This document shows, in pieces, positions 45,024-52,608 of a stretch of DNA of 64,000 bases. The notes beneath the pieces are model-generated. The model was not told where the DNA came from. It ran no database searches and was given only the letters and a program-made list of their open reading frames with translations. Where the stretch lies: assembly GCF_000935025.1 (NCBI RefSeq), contig NZ_CP010836.1:4464001-4528000 (forward strand), read 5' to 3'. Position 1 is the first letter of the stretch; each line of letters begins with the position of its first letter. The translations under genes and the position numbers were made by a program. Source of the DNA: Sphingomonas hengshuiensis (GTDB lineage Bacteria > Pseudomonadota > Alphaproteobacteria > Sphingomonadales > Sphingomonadaceae).

Positions 45024-46781
45024 CTATGTGTGCCGCGCGAACACGCTGCTGGCCCAGACGGTGGTCCACGCCTCGGCATTGACCAGTTCGAGCAGCCGCA
45101 CATTCTCCGCGCTGGACGTCGCGCGATCGGCACGGAGCGCGTCTTCGATCGCGCCGGAATCAACCAGCCCATGTCCGGCAAGCTGTCCATCCAGCAGGCG
45201 CTCCCGCAGTTCCCGTCGCTTGTGCCGGATGATCTCGCCGCAGAAGGGATCGGGCGTTCCCTTGACCTTGCGGTCGAGGACCATTGCGGGAAGGCTGTTG
45301 GCAAAGGCGGCGCGTGCCACGGCCCGGTCGCGCCCGCCCGTGCGCCACTGCCAGCTCGGGATCGACAGGCACGTCTCCACGATCGGCTGCGACAGCAGCG
45401 GGTTCACGAGAGGGGCGATGCGGCTGCGATCGGATTCGAGATTGGGATGCGCCCGCAGTATCCCGGCGATATGCACCGCCTTGCCGGGGAGCGCCGCTGG
45501 TGGTGCTTCGAGCCAGGGATGTGCGAGCGGAAGATCGCGAAGCGACGCGACCAGATCGGGGTGCAGAAAGGCCGGGCTCGGCTTCCAGCGATAGGCTGGC
45601 GACTGCCGCGCGATCGCCATCGCCGCCCGTGTCACGCGCAGCGGCCCCGCGCCGGTCTGCCGGCAGATGTCGCGCAGCGTGGCAAAGGCGCCCGCGCCGG
45701 GACCTTCGTGCAAGGCCCGGTCGGCAAGTGCCACGGCGGATTGCGAGAAGCCGAAGACATTGTCGCCGCCATTGCCGCTGAAGAAGGCGTCGGTGCTCAT
45801 GCGGGCGGCGACCTCCCGGTGGGCTGCCTCATAAGGCTGCGCCTCCGCGCGGCCGATCGGGCGGGGCAGATGCGCGCCGAGTGCGCGGGACAGGTCGACG
45901 CCGGCCATGTCGTAGCGATATTCGGCGAGCGGGAAGCCGAGTTGCGCGCACAACGCGGCCGCATAGCCGCGCTCGTCGCCCGCCGGATCGTCGGTGTAGA
46001 GCGTCAGGCACGCGGCGTCGCTCCCGGCCTGCGCCAGGCAGGCCGCGACGATCGAGGAATCGAGCCCGCCCGACAGGCTCACCAGCGGCCGGCGACAGGT
46101 CGACGCCCATGCCGAAACACAGGTCTCGACGATACGCCGCAGCCGTTCGGCTGTGTCGCCCGGTCGCTCGTCCGCATGGGGCTCGACGAAGGTCCAGGGC
46201 GACCATCCTGTCGCCTCGGTCTCGATGCCGCCCTTGCGAACGATCGCCGCGCCGGCTGGCAGCGTGGTGATGCCGCCAAGCGCGGTCGCGACGCTCGGGA
46301 GCCCGCAGGAATGGAGCATCCGGCCCAGCCCCTCCCAGTCTATGCCGCGCGGCCCCATGCCCGCCGCGGTCAGAAGGTCGACGTCCGACGCGAACGCGGC
46401 GATGGCGCCGGCTTCCGAGCGATAGCAGGGTAGCGCCGCCGAGGGATCGCGCAGGATTTCGACGCTGTCGCCGCGCATCCACAGGCTCACATAGCCACCC
46501 CAATGGGACCGGAGCAGCGCCTGACTGCCGCCGCGCGCGAGCGCCTGACGCTCGGCGTCGGTGAAGGTGGTGATCGCGCGCGGTGGGCCGTGGCGGGGGA
46601 ACAGCGTGCCGACCACCAAGGTATTCGCATCAATATCGAGGCAGCGGCAGGCGTCGTTCACCAGCACCGCCACCTGCGGCGTGGTGCGCGCAAGCCGCAG
46701 ACCGGTGGCATCGGCAATGCGCTGTGCGCTGCTCGCGCTATCGTCAGCTTGCCCGACAAGAATGAGGTATCGCGGCCTCAT
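45024..46781 (-). CDS. Lasso peptide macrolactam synthetase (asparagine synthetase-like)
   Basis: A 585-aa McjC/LasC-type lasso cyclase. The C-terminal half has the ATP pyrophosphatase motif SLSGGLDSS (about residue 225) and FFSGNGGDNVFG; the N-terminal half is a degenerate glutaminase-like domain without the catalytic Cys2. It activates the Asp/Glu side chain of the core as an AMP ester and closes the ring with the N-terminal Gly. ATG 46781 overlaps the stop of the B protein (ATGA); a longer upstream frame only overlaps that gene. It is the last gene of the A-B-C operon. Confidence 0.9.
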   Translation of the reverse strand: MRPRYLILVGQADDSASSAQRIADATGLRLARTTPQVAVLVNDACRCLDIDANTLVVGTLFPRHGPPRAITTFTDAERQALARGGSQALLRSHWGGYVSLWMRGDSVEILRDPSAALPCYRSEAGAIAAFASDVDLLTAAGMGPRGIDWEGLGRMLHSCGLPSVATALGGITTLPAGAAIVRKGGIETEATGWSPWTFVEPHADERPGDTAERLRRIVETCVSAWASTCRRPLVSLSGGLDSSIVAACLAQAGSDAACLTLYTDDPAGDERGYAAALCAQLGFPLAEYRYDMAGVDLSRALGAHLPRPIGRAEAQPYEAAHREVAARMSTDAFFSGNGGDNVFGFSQSAVALADRALHEGPGAGAFATLRDICRQTGAGPLRVTRAAMAIARQSPAYRWKPSPAFLHPDLVASLRDLPLAHPWLEAPPAALPGKAVHIAGILRAHPNLESDRSRIAPLVNPLLSQPIVETCLSIPSWQWRTGGRDRAVARAAFANSLPAMVLDRKVKGTPDPFCGEIIRHKRRELRERLLDGQLAGHGLVDSGAIEDALRADRATSSAENVRLLELVNAEAWTTVWASSVFARHT

Positions 46782-47473
46782 GTGACCACCAGGATCGGGG
46801 TGTAGAGGCGGACGGTTTCGAGGTCGCCGACGACGACCGCGTCCTTCCACTGTACCCAGCAATGCGCGGCGAAGGGGTTGATGCGCACGCCAAAGACCAG
46901 CGCGGCCGGCTGGCCGAGGTGGTGGCAAAGGCGCATCGCCGCGATCGCCCTTGGCAGGCATTGGTCCTGCGCGCGCAGCAGCACGGCACTCGCGACGAAG
47001 GCACTGGCGACGCGGCGTAGCGGGCTTTCGTCGTCCCCATCGGCAGGCGTTCCGAGCCGTCGCGCTTCGAGCCGCGCGACGATCGCCGAAAGCGGCGAGC
47101 GCTTGACGGCGCGGCGGGCGGCGAGTTGCAGGGCGATGGCCCCGACGATGTCTGACAGGGTGTGGCCGTGCGGTCGCGCGGTCGCCAGATCACGTTGGGC
47201 GGGTGGATGGGCAGTGGCAGGCGTCGGTCCCGAGCCGCCGGACTCAAGAATGCCGCATGCAACGAGCTGGTCCAACGCCTCGGACGCAAGGGGCGCGCCC
47301 GTGCTCCAGCGTCGAAAGCTCGGATCGAGCGCCGCCGGCAGACAGAAATAGCGGTCCCGTGCCAAGTCGAGAAAAACCGGCTGGCCGTTGCACAGGCACC
47401 AGGAAAGGCCTGCGCGCAGGCTGTGGGGCGGAGCGATCTGGGGCATGGGAATAGGCGCGTGCCGGGTAGGCAC
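46778..47473 (-). CDS. Lasso peptide B protein (RRE + transglutaminase-like leader peptidase)
   Basis: A 231-aa McjB-type protein that joins two domains: an N-terminal PqqD-like RiPP recognition element (residues about 15-75) that binds the leader, and a C-terminal transglutaminase-like protease with Cys in DQCLPRAIAAMRL, His in AAHCWVQW and Asp in VVGDLETVRLYTPILVV. It cuts the leader off before cyclisation. The start is GTG 47473, 12 bp after the precursor stop; ATG 47446 is an alternative that would shorten the RRE only slightly. Confidence 0.9.
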   Translation of the reverse strand: MPTRHAPIPMPQIAPPHSLRAGLSWCLCNGQPVFLDLARDRYFCLPAALDPSFRRWSTGAPLASEALDQLVACGILESGGSGPTPATAHPPAQRDLATARPHGHTLSDIVGAIALQLAARRAVKRSPLSAIVARLEARRLGTPADGDDESPLRRVASAFVASAVLLRAQDQCLPRAIAAMRLCHHLGQPAALVFGVRINPFAAHCWVQWKDAVVVGDLETVRLYTPILVVT

Positions 47474-47485
47474 GCGCCAGTTCGA

Positions 47486-47611
47486 TCAGTCGTCGCTGAG
47501 GCCGAAGGGCGCCAGCTGGCCGTTGTCGGCATCGGGGCCGCCGACGATGAGGCCCTTGGTGTCGGTGCTCACGACGCCGAGTTCGATCGTGTCTTCATGT
47601 TCGCGGTTCAT
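47486..47611 (-). CDS. Lasso peptide precursor (41 aa)
   Basis: A 41-aa peptide encoded just before the B protein, with a strong GGAGGAAG ribosome-binding site. The leader is MNREHEDTIELGVVSTDTK (19 residues) and carries the conserved Thr at the penultimate position (T-K before the cut). The predicted 22-residue core starts with Gly, reads GLIVGGPDADNGQ over its first 13 residues and ends APFGLSDD within the last nine. The only acceptor at ring position 7-9 is Asp8, so an 8-residue ring Gly1-Asp8 is predicted. Gly1, the ring size, the Thr-2 rule and the neighbours (B, C, isopeptidase, TonB receptor) all fit a lasso peptide of the astexin/sphingopyxin class. The gene is too short for most gene finders. 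Confidence 0.88.
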   Translation of the reverse strand: MNREHEDTIELGVVSTDTKGLIVGGPDADNGQLAPFGLSDD

Positions 47612-47671
47612 GGTCTTCCTCCAGTGAGAGAAATGTCATGGCCATGACCCCATCAATCTACGGCAGGCAGC

Positions 47672-47703
47672 GATTATAAGAAGCTTATAACCTGCTTATA
47701 ATC
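47672..47703. promoter_or_regulatory. AT-rich palindrome and CTTATAA repeats upstream of the lasso operon
   Basis: GATTATAAG (47672-47680) and CTTATAATC (47695-47703) are perfect 9-bp arms around 14 bp; CTTATAA also occurs twice as a direct repeat with 11-bp period (47684, 47695). Read on the minus strand it ends in TATAAT about 60 bp before the precursor start, a good -10 box. It is a striking AT island in GC-rich DNA and probably holds the promoter and a regulator site of the lasso operon. Confidence 0.6.
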
Positions 47704-47902
47704 CGATTGTTTTTCGACAGTAGATGCTGCCGCATCGAAGCCGGGCGGGAAAAGCATGCTTGGACATGCGCCACCACCTTTAGCCGCGAGGCCTGGACAT
47801 AGCGGTGGCCACCCGGCCACGCGGAACATCCGGCAGACAATATTACCAGAACCTGTATCGTTACCTTGATCCTCGGCGGTACCGGCGCCTTGGGGTCGCC
47901 GA

Positions 47903-48970
47903 CTATGGCGCCTTTCCGGGTCTGCCTGTGGTAGCGGCAGGCGGACCTTCGCTCGGCTGCGCCAGCACGATTTCGCGGGGATCCTGCGTCTCGACGTTCT
48001 GGCGCAACAGCGCCCCCAGCCGCCGGGCCAGCACGCCGGTATCGTCCACGCGAAACCATCCGGACACCCGTCGGGCGCCGAGCGCTGGATCGGCAAGGCG
48101 GATCGGGCGGGCGGACGTGCGGTTCGCCAGCGCGACCAGATCGGCGACAGACACAGCTTCGAACGACTTCGGCATGGAGTCCTGCGGGACCGCGGCGTCG
48201 GCCGAGGTTGCATGTGCCGCAGGTCGTTCGGGCTCTGCCGCGAAGGTGGCGCCCTCGCCCGGCGCAAGCCTGCGAACCTCCGGCGCGGACCTGACGGTGC
48301 CGCGCGGCAGCGCGACATCGACCGCGCCGCGCAGGAGCCGCACCTCGACGTTGCCGGAAGGTACCAGCGCCACTTCGAAGATCGTGCCGCGGGCGGTCAC
48401 GCTGCCGCCGCCAGCCAGGACGATGAAGGGCCGCCGCTCGTGCGCGACCTCGAACCGCGCCTTGCCACGCAGCAGTTGCAGCTGGCGCATGCCGCTTGTC
48501 ATATCGACCGCAACCAACGTGTCGGCTGTGAGCGTCACGGTAGAGCCGTCGGCGAGCTGGACCACCCTTGCGGTGGTGCTGCTGGAGAGCGTCGTGTGGT
48601 CAGTGGCGCTAGCCACTGCGGCGGGCAGATCGGGTATCGAAGCCGGGGGATGTGACGTGATCCATCCCCCGACCCCGATCGCGAAGGCCGCCATGCCGGC
48701 CATAGCGACCGCCAAGCCCTTGCGCCCTCGACGTGATTCCGACGCAGGAAGGGATGCAGGTTCGTCCGGCGCGGTGAGCAGCTTCCCCATCGCGAAGATT
48801 TCGGCGGCGCGATTGAATGCAGCGCGGTGTTCCGGCGCCTCTGCTAGCCAGGCCTCCAGTTCTGCGCGATGGTCATGGGCGTCGGGGCTACGGGTCCGAG
48901 CGAACCGGTGCGCGGCCTCGCGGGCGAGCGCCTCTCCGCCATCCTCTGAATGCTCGTCGGCGATGGTCAT
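47903..48970 (-). CDS. FecR-type anti-sigma/sigma-regulator protein
   Basis: A 355-aa FecR protein. The cytoplasmic N-terminus has the DUF4880 start and the family segment LEAWLAEAPEHRAAFNRA; one membrane helix follows (GLAVAMAGMAAFAIGVGGWI, about residues 85-104), then the periplasmic FecR domain (LADGSTVTLTADTLVAVD ... LLRGKARFEVAH) and a C-terminal STN-like domain. It relays the signal from the STN domain of the TonB receptor to the ECF sigma factor. ATG 48970 overlaps the sigma stop (ATGA). Confidence 0.9.
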   Translation of the reverse strand: MTIADEHSEDGGEALAREAAHRFARTRSPDAHDHRAELEAWLAEAPEHRAAFNRAAEIFAMGKLLTAPDEPASLPASESRRGRKGLAVAMAGMAAFAIGVGGWITSHPPASIPDLPAAVASATDHTTLSSSTTARVVQLADGSTVTLTADTLVAVDMTSGMRQLQLLRGKARFEVAHERRPFIVLAGGGSVTARGTIFEVALVPSGNVEVRLLRGAVDVALPRGTVRSAPEVRRLAPGEGATFAAEPERPAAHATSADAAVPQDSMPKSFEAVSVADLVALANRTSARPIRLADPALGARRVSGWFRVDDTGVLARRLGALLRQNVETQDPREIVLAQPSEGPPAATTGRPGKAP

Positions 48971-49506
48971 TGCCCCAGCTCCTTGCCGATCCGTACCAGC
49001 GCCTCGCCGACATGCCATTCGACGGTGCGGATGCTGATGTCGAGCTTAGTCGCGATGTCCTTGTAGCCGAGCCCCTGCACCCGGTGCAGCACGAACACCT
49101 CGCGCATCCGCGGCGGCAGCGCGTCCACCGCCGCCCGGTAGCGCTCGCGCATCTGTGCCAGTTCGATTTCGTCCTCCTGGGTTGCGCGCGTGGCTGGCGT
49201 GTTCGCTTCGTCGATCGGCACGTGCGTCGTGCGGCTCGATACGCGGCGTGACCGGTCGATCAGCAGGTTGCGGACGATCCGGTTGAGGAACGCCTCGGGC
49301 TGGCGCAGGCCGTCGCGGGCACCGGAGCCGAGCAACCGCGCAAAGGCATCCTGCACCACGTCATTGGCGTCCTCGCTCGAGCGCAGGCGCGCATCGAGCC
49401 AGCGCCGCAGGCGCGGTGCCTGCTCGCGGTAAAGCGCGTCGATGCGCACCTGCCCGTTGCCGCCGCCGCCGGGCAGCTGGCCAGGATCGTCGTCCGGCTG
49501 CCGCAT
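48967..49506 (-). CDS. FecI-like ECF sigma factor
   Basis: A 179-aa sigma-70 factor with region 2 (EDANDVVQDAFARLL, residues about 45-60, and NRIVRNLLIDRSRR) and region 4 (LPPRMREVFVLHRVQGLGYK followed by DIATKLDISIRTVEWHV). With FecR immediately downstream and an STN-type receptor on the same island, it should switch on import and perhaps biosynthesis of the lasso peptide when the ligand binds the receptor. I could not identify its promoter sequences. Confidence 0.9.
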   Translation of the reverse strand: MRQPDDDPGQLPGGGGNGQVRIDALYREQAPRLRRWLDARLRSSEDANDVVQDAFARLLGSGARDGLRQPEAFLNRIVRNLLIDRSRRVSSRTTHVPIDEANTPATRATQEDEIELAQMRERYRAAVDALPPRMREVFVLHRVQGLGYKDIATKLDISIRTVEWHVGEALVRIGKELGQ

Positions 49507-49921
49507 CGCTCAGCCGGGGTGGCGGCTGTCGCGCGGCGCGCGGACATAGGAAAGCGTTCGCACGAGATCGGGTCTCGTGCCGGGCAATGCCTTGGGAATA
49601 CACCCGACCGCTCTGGTCGGATGCGTTTGATGCCTGGCGGTAAACTCCGCAGCGGGCTGCCGGCCTGAACCACGCTGCATCAGGCAGTCTGCGGTACTTC
49701 GCCCACGTACGCAACACTCCACCCGTCTCACCGCGATTCCTTGCCCTGGCTACGACCCGGGAGCCGGACGCCGCTCGTCGGGCGCGCCGCGCCGTCCCGC
49801 AACCCGGCCTCCGGCCGGGTGCTCCGCTGACGCTACGCCCTGCGGTGCGTGCCCCCGCTGGTTCGCGCCCGCTGGTGCGACGCCGACCGGCCCCTTCGGG
49901 TCGGCGAAACGGAGCAAGCCG
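49507..49921. other. 415-bp gap with GC hairpins
   Basis: No gene is seen. The stretch contains two perfect or near-perfect hairpins: CCCGGCC-TCC-GGCCGGG at 49803-49819 and GCCGACC...GGTCGGC near 49884-49907, the second only 15 bp before the next start. Such leader hairpins are common before small genes in sphingomonad mobile elements; they may control translation of the sigma-like protein. Confidence 0.45.
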
Positions 49922-50176
49922 ATGTCTCAAGACCAAGTCAGCCTGGAAGTGATGCGCCGCGCCGTGGCGGCGCTACCCGAACGCGAGCGGTCGGTATTCT
50001 GGCTGTCTGCGGTGGACGGGCTGGACTATCCCGCGATCGCCGAGCGGCTCGGCATCAGCCTCGCTGAGGTCGAGCGACTGCTCGCAGCGGCTCTGCTCGT
50101 CATTGATCGCCACCTCGATGACGCACCACATGCGCCCGGTCCTGTCGGTTCGAGAAGCTCAAGGAAGCCTATGTGA
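49922..50176 (+). CDS. Sigma factor region-4-like small protein
   Basis: An 84-aa protein that contains only a sigma-70 region 4 helix-turn-helix (ALPERERSVFWLSAVDGLDY then PAIAERLGISLAEVERLL, residues about 16-55). It lacks region 2, so it cannot be a normal sigma factor; it may bind DNA or act as a partner or remnant. The stop overlaps the start of the next 47-aa gene (ATGTGA). Confidence 0.7.
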   Translation: MSQDQVSLEVMRRAVAALPERERSVFWLSAVDGLDYPAIAERLGISLAEVERLLAAALLVIDRHLDDAPHAPGPVGSRSSRKPM

Positions 50177-50316
50177 AAGCGCGCTATTCCAAGCATTACC
50201 GCATCAGCGACGAGGAACTCGCCTGGCTCGGCGAGCGGGTCGAGGTGCTCGGCCGGGCCGTCCAAGTCATCTGCGAGGAGCGGATCGCCGCGCTGGAGCG
50301 CAGCGCCGCCGCTTGA
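50173..50316 (+). CDS. 47-aa conserved small protein
   Basis: A 47-aa helical protein starting from GTG 50173 with the sequence KARYSKHYRISDEELAWLGE at its head and an E/R-rich end. I have no family name, but similar short proteins occur on mobile elements of sphingomonads. Its start overlaps the stop of the sigma-region-4-like gene, so the two are co-translated. Confidence 0.55.
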   Translation: MKARYSKHYRISDEELAWLGERVEVLGRAVQVICEERIAALERSAAA

Positions 50317-50565
50317 TCCGGGGCTGGGACCGAGCGCATTCGCTGCGCCGGGCTTTTCGATCCTGCCCGCTGGTGGGGGCGGCCGCTCTCGACGTCATTG
50401 CTGTAAAGCGGAATGGCCCCTTTCTCCACCCCTCAACGCGAAGACCCATACCCGGTCCCAGGGGCTCCAAGATTCTCTCCGAACCGGACGCCCGCTCATT
50501 GCGGTCGGACCCACATGATGGTCGGCCCATTGCCCGTCGCAACGCTGGTCTGTTAGTCTCGGCAT

Positions 50566-50901
50566 ATGGCAACGCAGCAACGCACCGTCGACTACCTGCT
50601 CGAACAGGCATCGGGCGCTGGCGCGCTGTCCACCAAGCCGATGTTCGGCGAATACGGCGTCTACCTCGACGGCAAGATGATCGGCTCGATCTGCGACGAT
50701 CAGCTCTACGTGAAGCCAACGGCATCCGGTCGCCTTCATGCCGAGCCGGTGTCGGAAGCGCCGCCCTATCCAGGGGCCAAGCCGCACCTTCTTATCGAGG
50801 CCGATCGCTGGGACGATGCTGAGTGGCTCGGTAATCTGCTGCGCGCCACAGCAGCTGAGCTGCCGATCCCCAAACCGCGGAAACCGAAGCGAAGCACGTA
50901 A
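50566..50901 (+). CDS. TfoX/Sxy N-terminal-domain protein
   Basis: A 111-aa protein with the TfoX N-terminal domain: LSTKPMFGEYGVYLDGKMIG followed by LYVKPTASGR and PPYPGAKPHLLIE. Full-length TfoX controls competence genes; single-domain relatives of this length are widespread and of unknown role. The C-terminus is basic and proline-rich (PKPRKPKRS). Confidence 0.85.
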   Translation: MATQQRTVDYLLEQASGAGALSTKPMFGEYGVYLDGKMIGSICDDQLYVKPTASGRLHAEPVSEAPPYPGAKPHLLIEADRWDDAEWLGNLLRATAAELPIPKPRKPKRST

Positions 50902-51335
50902 AAGCCCGCACGGTGTGCTTGTCCTACTGGTTTGTCAGCATGTTACCGCCGTTGAGGGGCGCCTGCCGAAAGATCCAGGAGCCGACGTCCATGGCGGCTT
51001 GAGCACTCCCCGAGACTGGTCATTGGTCCAAGTGCTACTGGGCTGCTGCAACTGGGCCGGTTGCAGCCTAGCAGCTTCTGGGCGCCAGATCGCGCGGAGC
51101 GGACATCGGCGTTGTTGGCTGGTCGCGCCGCCAGGATCCGCTAATAGCCATCGGGGCAGTTATTCGCTCATCCACTTTTCGGACGCTCATTATAGTAGCG
51201 AAACAGTTCAGTTCGCCAGAAGCCGCCGACGCCGGATCCGCGACGCAACGTTGAGCCGTTAGCGATCATGTTGCGTAGCCGAGGAACTCTTCATGCTCAT
51301 GGCGTTCGACAGTCCAGCGCTTCGCTCCGACAGGT
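50902..51335. other. Gap with the displaced end of a helicase gene
   Basis: I see no complete gene. The right 70 bases (51266-51335, minus strand) are the displaced C-terminus of the UvrD-like gene interrupted by the IS element: spliced across the insertion the reading frame continues VGAKRWTVERHEHEEFLGYA and stops at 51266-51268. The rest appears to be non-coding. Confidence 0.6.
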
Positions 51336-52608
51336 GGGCGCCTCCATTTACCCGTTGATGCGATCGTATTGAGGATTCGAGGTGGCGCTTTGGGTAGCCC
51401 TGGGGTTTGGCGCTGGGTTTGCCGGGATTTTCAGCGGCTTCCGTAGAGCGCGGACGCAATTATCCCATGGCGGCGCGTCGCTCGTGGAAGATCAGGCGGT
51501 GGATGTTGAAGGCCAGGTTGGCGAGCGTGATCTTGGCCTTGGCCCGTTCGATGCCGATGGTGCGGATGAACAGGCCCATGACGGCCTTCTGATGCGCGAA
51601 CACATGCTCGACGCGGGCCCGGATCTTCGACTTGGTGGCGTTGCCGCGGCGGACATGGGCGGGCATCGGCCTGCCCTTGGGCTTTCTGCGGTGGATGCGG
51701 CTGACGCGGCCCTGGGCCTTCAGCCAACGCTCATTGCTCTGGCTGCGATAGGCGGTATCGGCCCAGACATCCGATGCGGTGTTGTCGCTGGTCACCACGT
51801 CGCGCAGCATGCGCCCGTCGTAGCGCGCGCCATCGGTGACCTGGCCCTTACGAATGAAGCCGAAGGTCCGGCATATCGAGATGCTGCTTTTATACCCGAA
51901 GCTTGGGATTGCGATATCCGGCTGCGGCTTGCCATCGGCGGTCGGTCGCGCCTTGGCGAATTTAAGCGTCCAGCGGGCATCGACATCCTTCTGGCGCGCC
52001 CTGGCGGGTTCGTCCGGCCAGATCTCGGCAGCGCTCCGGCCCGCCTTCACCGCGGCCTTCTCGGCCTCGGTGTTGCGTTGTTTGGGCGCGGCGACCAGCG
52101 TTGCATCGACAATCTGACCCCCCATCGGCAGATAGCCCCGCGCCTTCAACTGGCGGTCGAAATCGGCAAACAGCGTATCGAGCGCGCCGACCGCAGTCAG
52201 CCGCTCGCGGAACATGCGGATCGTGTTCGCATCCGGCGTCGCTGCGCCAAGATCGAAGCCCAGGAAGCGCAGCCAGCTCAGCCGATCCCGGATCAGCCAT
52301 TCCATTCGCCCGTCGGCCACGTTGTTCTGCGCCGCCAGCACCAGCACCTTCAGCATCACCACCGGATCGTAGGGCGGACGACCACCCTTGGTACCGTCGG
52401 AATAGCCCAGTGCAGCTACCAGCGTCGGCCGAAACGCTTCAAAGTCCACGATCCGCGCCAGCACCTCCAGCGGATCGCCGTCCGCTGAAAGGCGCTTCAT
52501 GTGGTCCGATAATCCGAAAAGCCCAGCCTGCCGCATCGTCCGCTCCCGCTGACCGCCGACAGTGAATCATCACTGCGCCAATTTGGCGAGAGGTAAATGG
52601 AGGTGCCC
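51336..52608. mobile_element. Complete IS5-family insertion sequence (1273 bp)
   Basis: The ends are readable: left end GGGCGCCTCCATTTACC from 51336, right end GGTAAATGGAGGTGCCC to 52608, inverted repeats of 17 bp with one mismatch. It is flanked by a 4-bp duplication AGGT (51332-51335 and 52609-52612). It carries one transposase gene on the minus strand. It has inserted in the 3' part of a UvrD-like helicase gene. The intact ends and duplication point to a fairly recent insertion. Confidence 0.88.
51460..52536 (-). CDS. IS5-family DDE transposase
   Basis: A 358-aa transposase. It has the DUF772 N-terminal domain (RPPYDPVVMLKVLVLAAQNN), the first catalytic Asp in GGQIVDATLVAAPKQRN, the second in DVWADTAYRSQSNE and the Glu region in KIRARVEHVFAHQKAVMG. 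The reading frame is intact. Inverted repeats and target duplication lie outside, so the element is probably active or was until recently. Confidence 0.92.
   Translation of the reverse strand: MRQAGLFGLSDHMKRLSADGDPLEVLARIVDFEAFRPTLVAALGYSDGTKGGRPPYDPVVMLKVLVLAAQNNVADGRMEWLIRDRLSWLRFLGFDLGAATPDANTIRMFRERLTAVGALDTLFADFDRQLKARGYLPMGGQIVDATLVAAPKQRNTEAEKAAVKAGRSAAEIWPDEPARARQKDVDARWTLKFAKARPTADGKPQPDIAIPSFGYKSSISICRTFGFIRKGQVTDGARYDGRMLRDVVTSDNTASDVWADTAYRSQSNERWLKAQGRVSRIHRRKPKGRPMPAHVRRGNATKSKIRARVEHVFAHQKAVMGLFIRTIGIERAKAKITLANLAFNIHRLIFHERRAAMG

Noticed and set aside
47672..47703. Reading the AT-rich palindrome as the terminator of fecR
   Set aside because: A terminator hairpin should be GC-rich with a following T-tract in the direction of transcription; here the arms are AT-rich and the run of T lies on the wrong side.
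47612..47902. A second lasso precursor upstream of the first
   Set aside because: I read all minus-strand frames here; no short frame has a ribosome-binding site, the penultimate Thr and a Gly-start core with Asp/Glu at 7-9.
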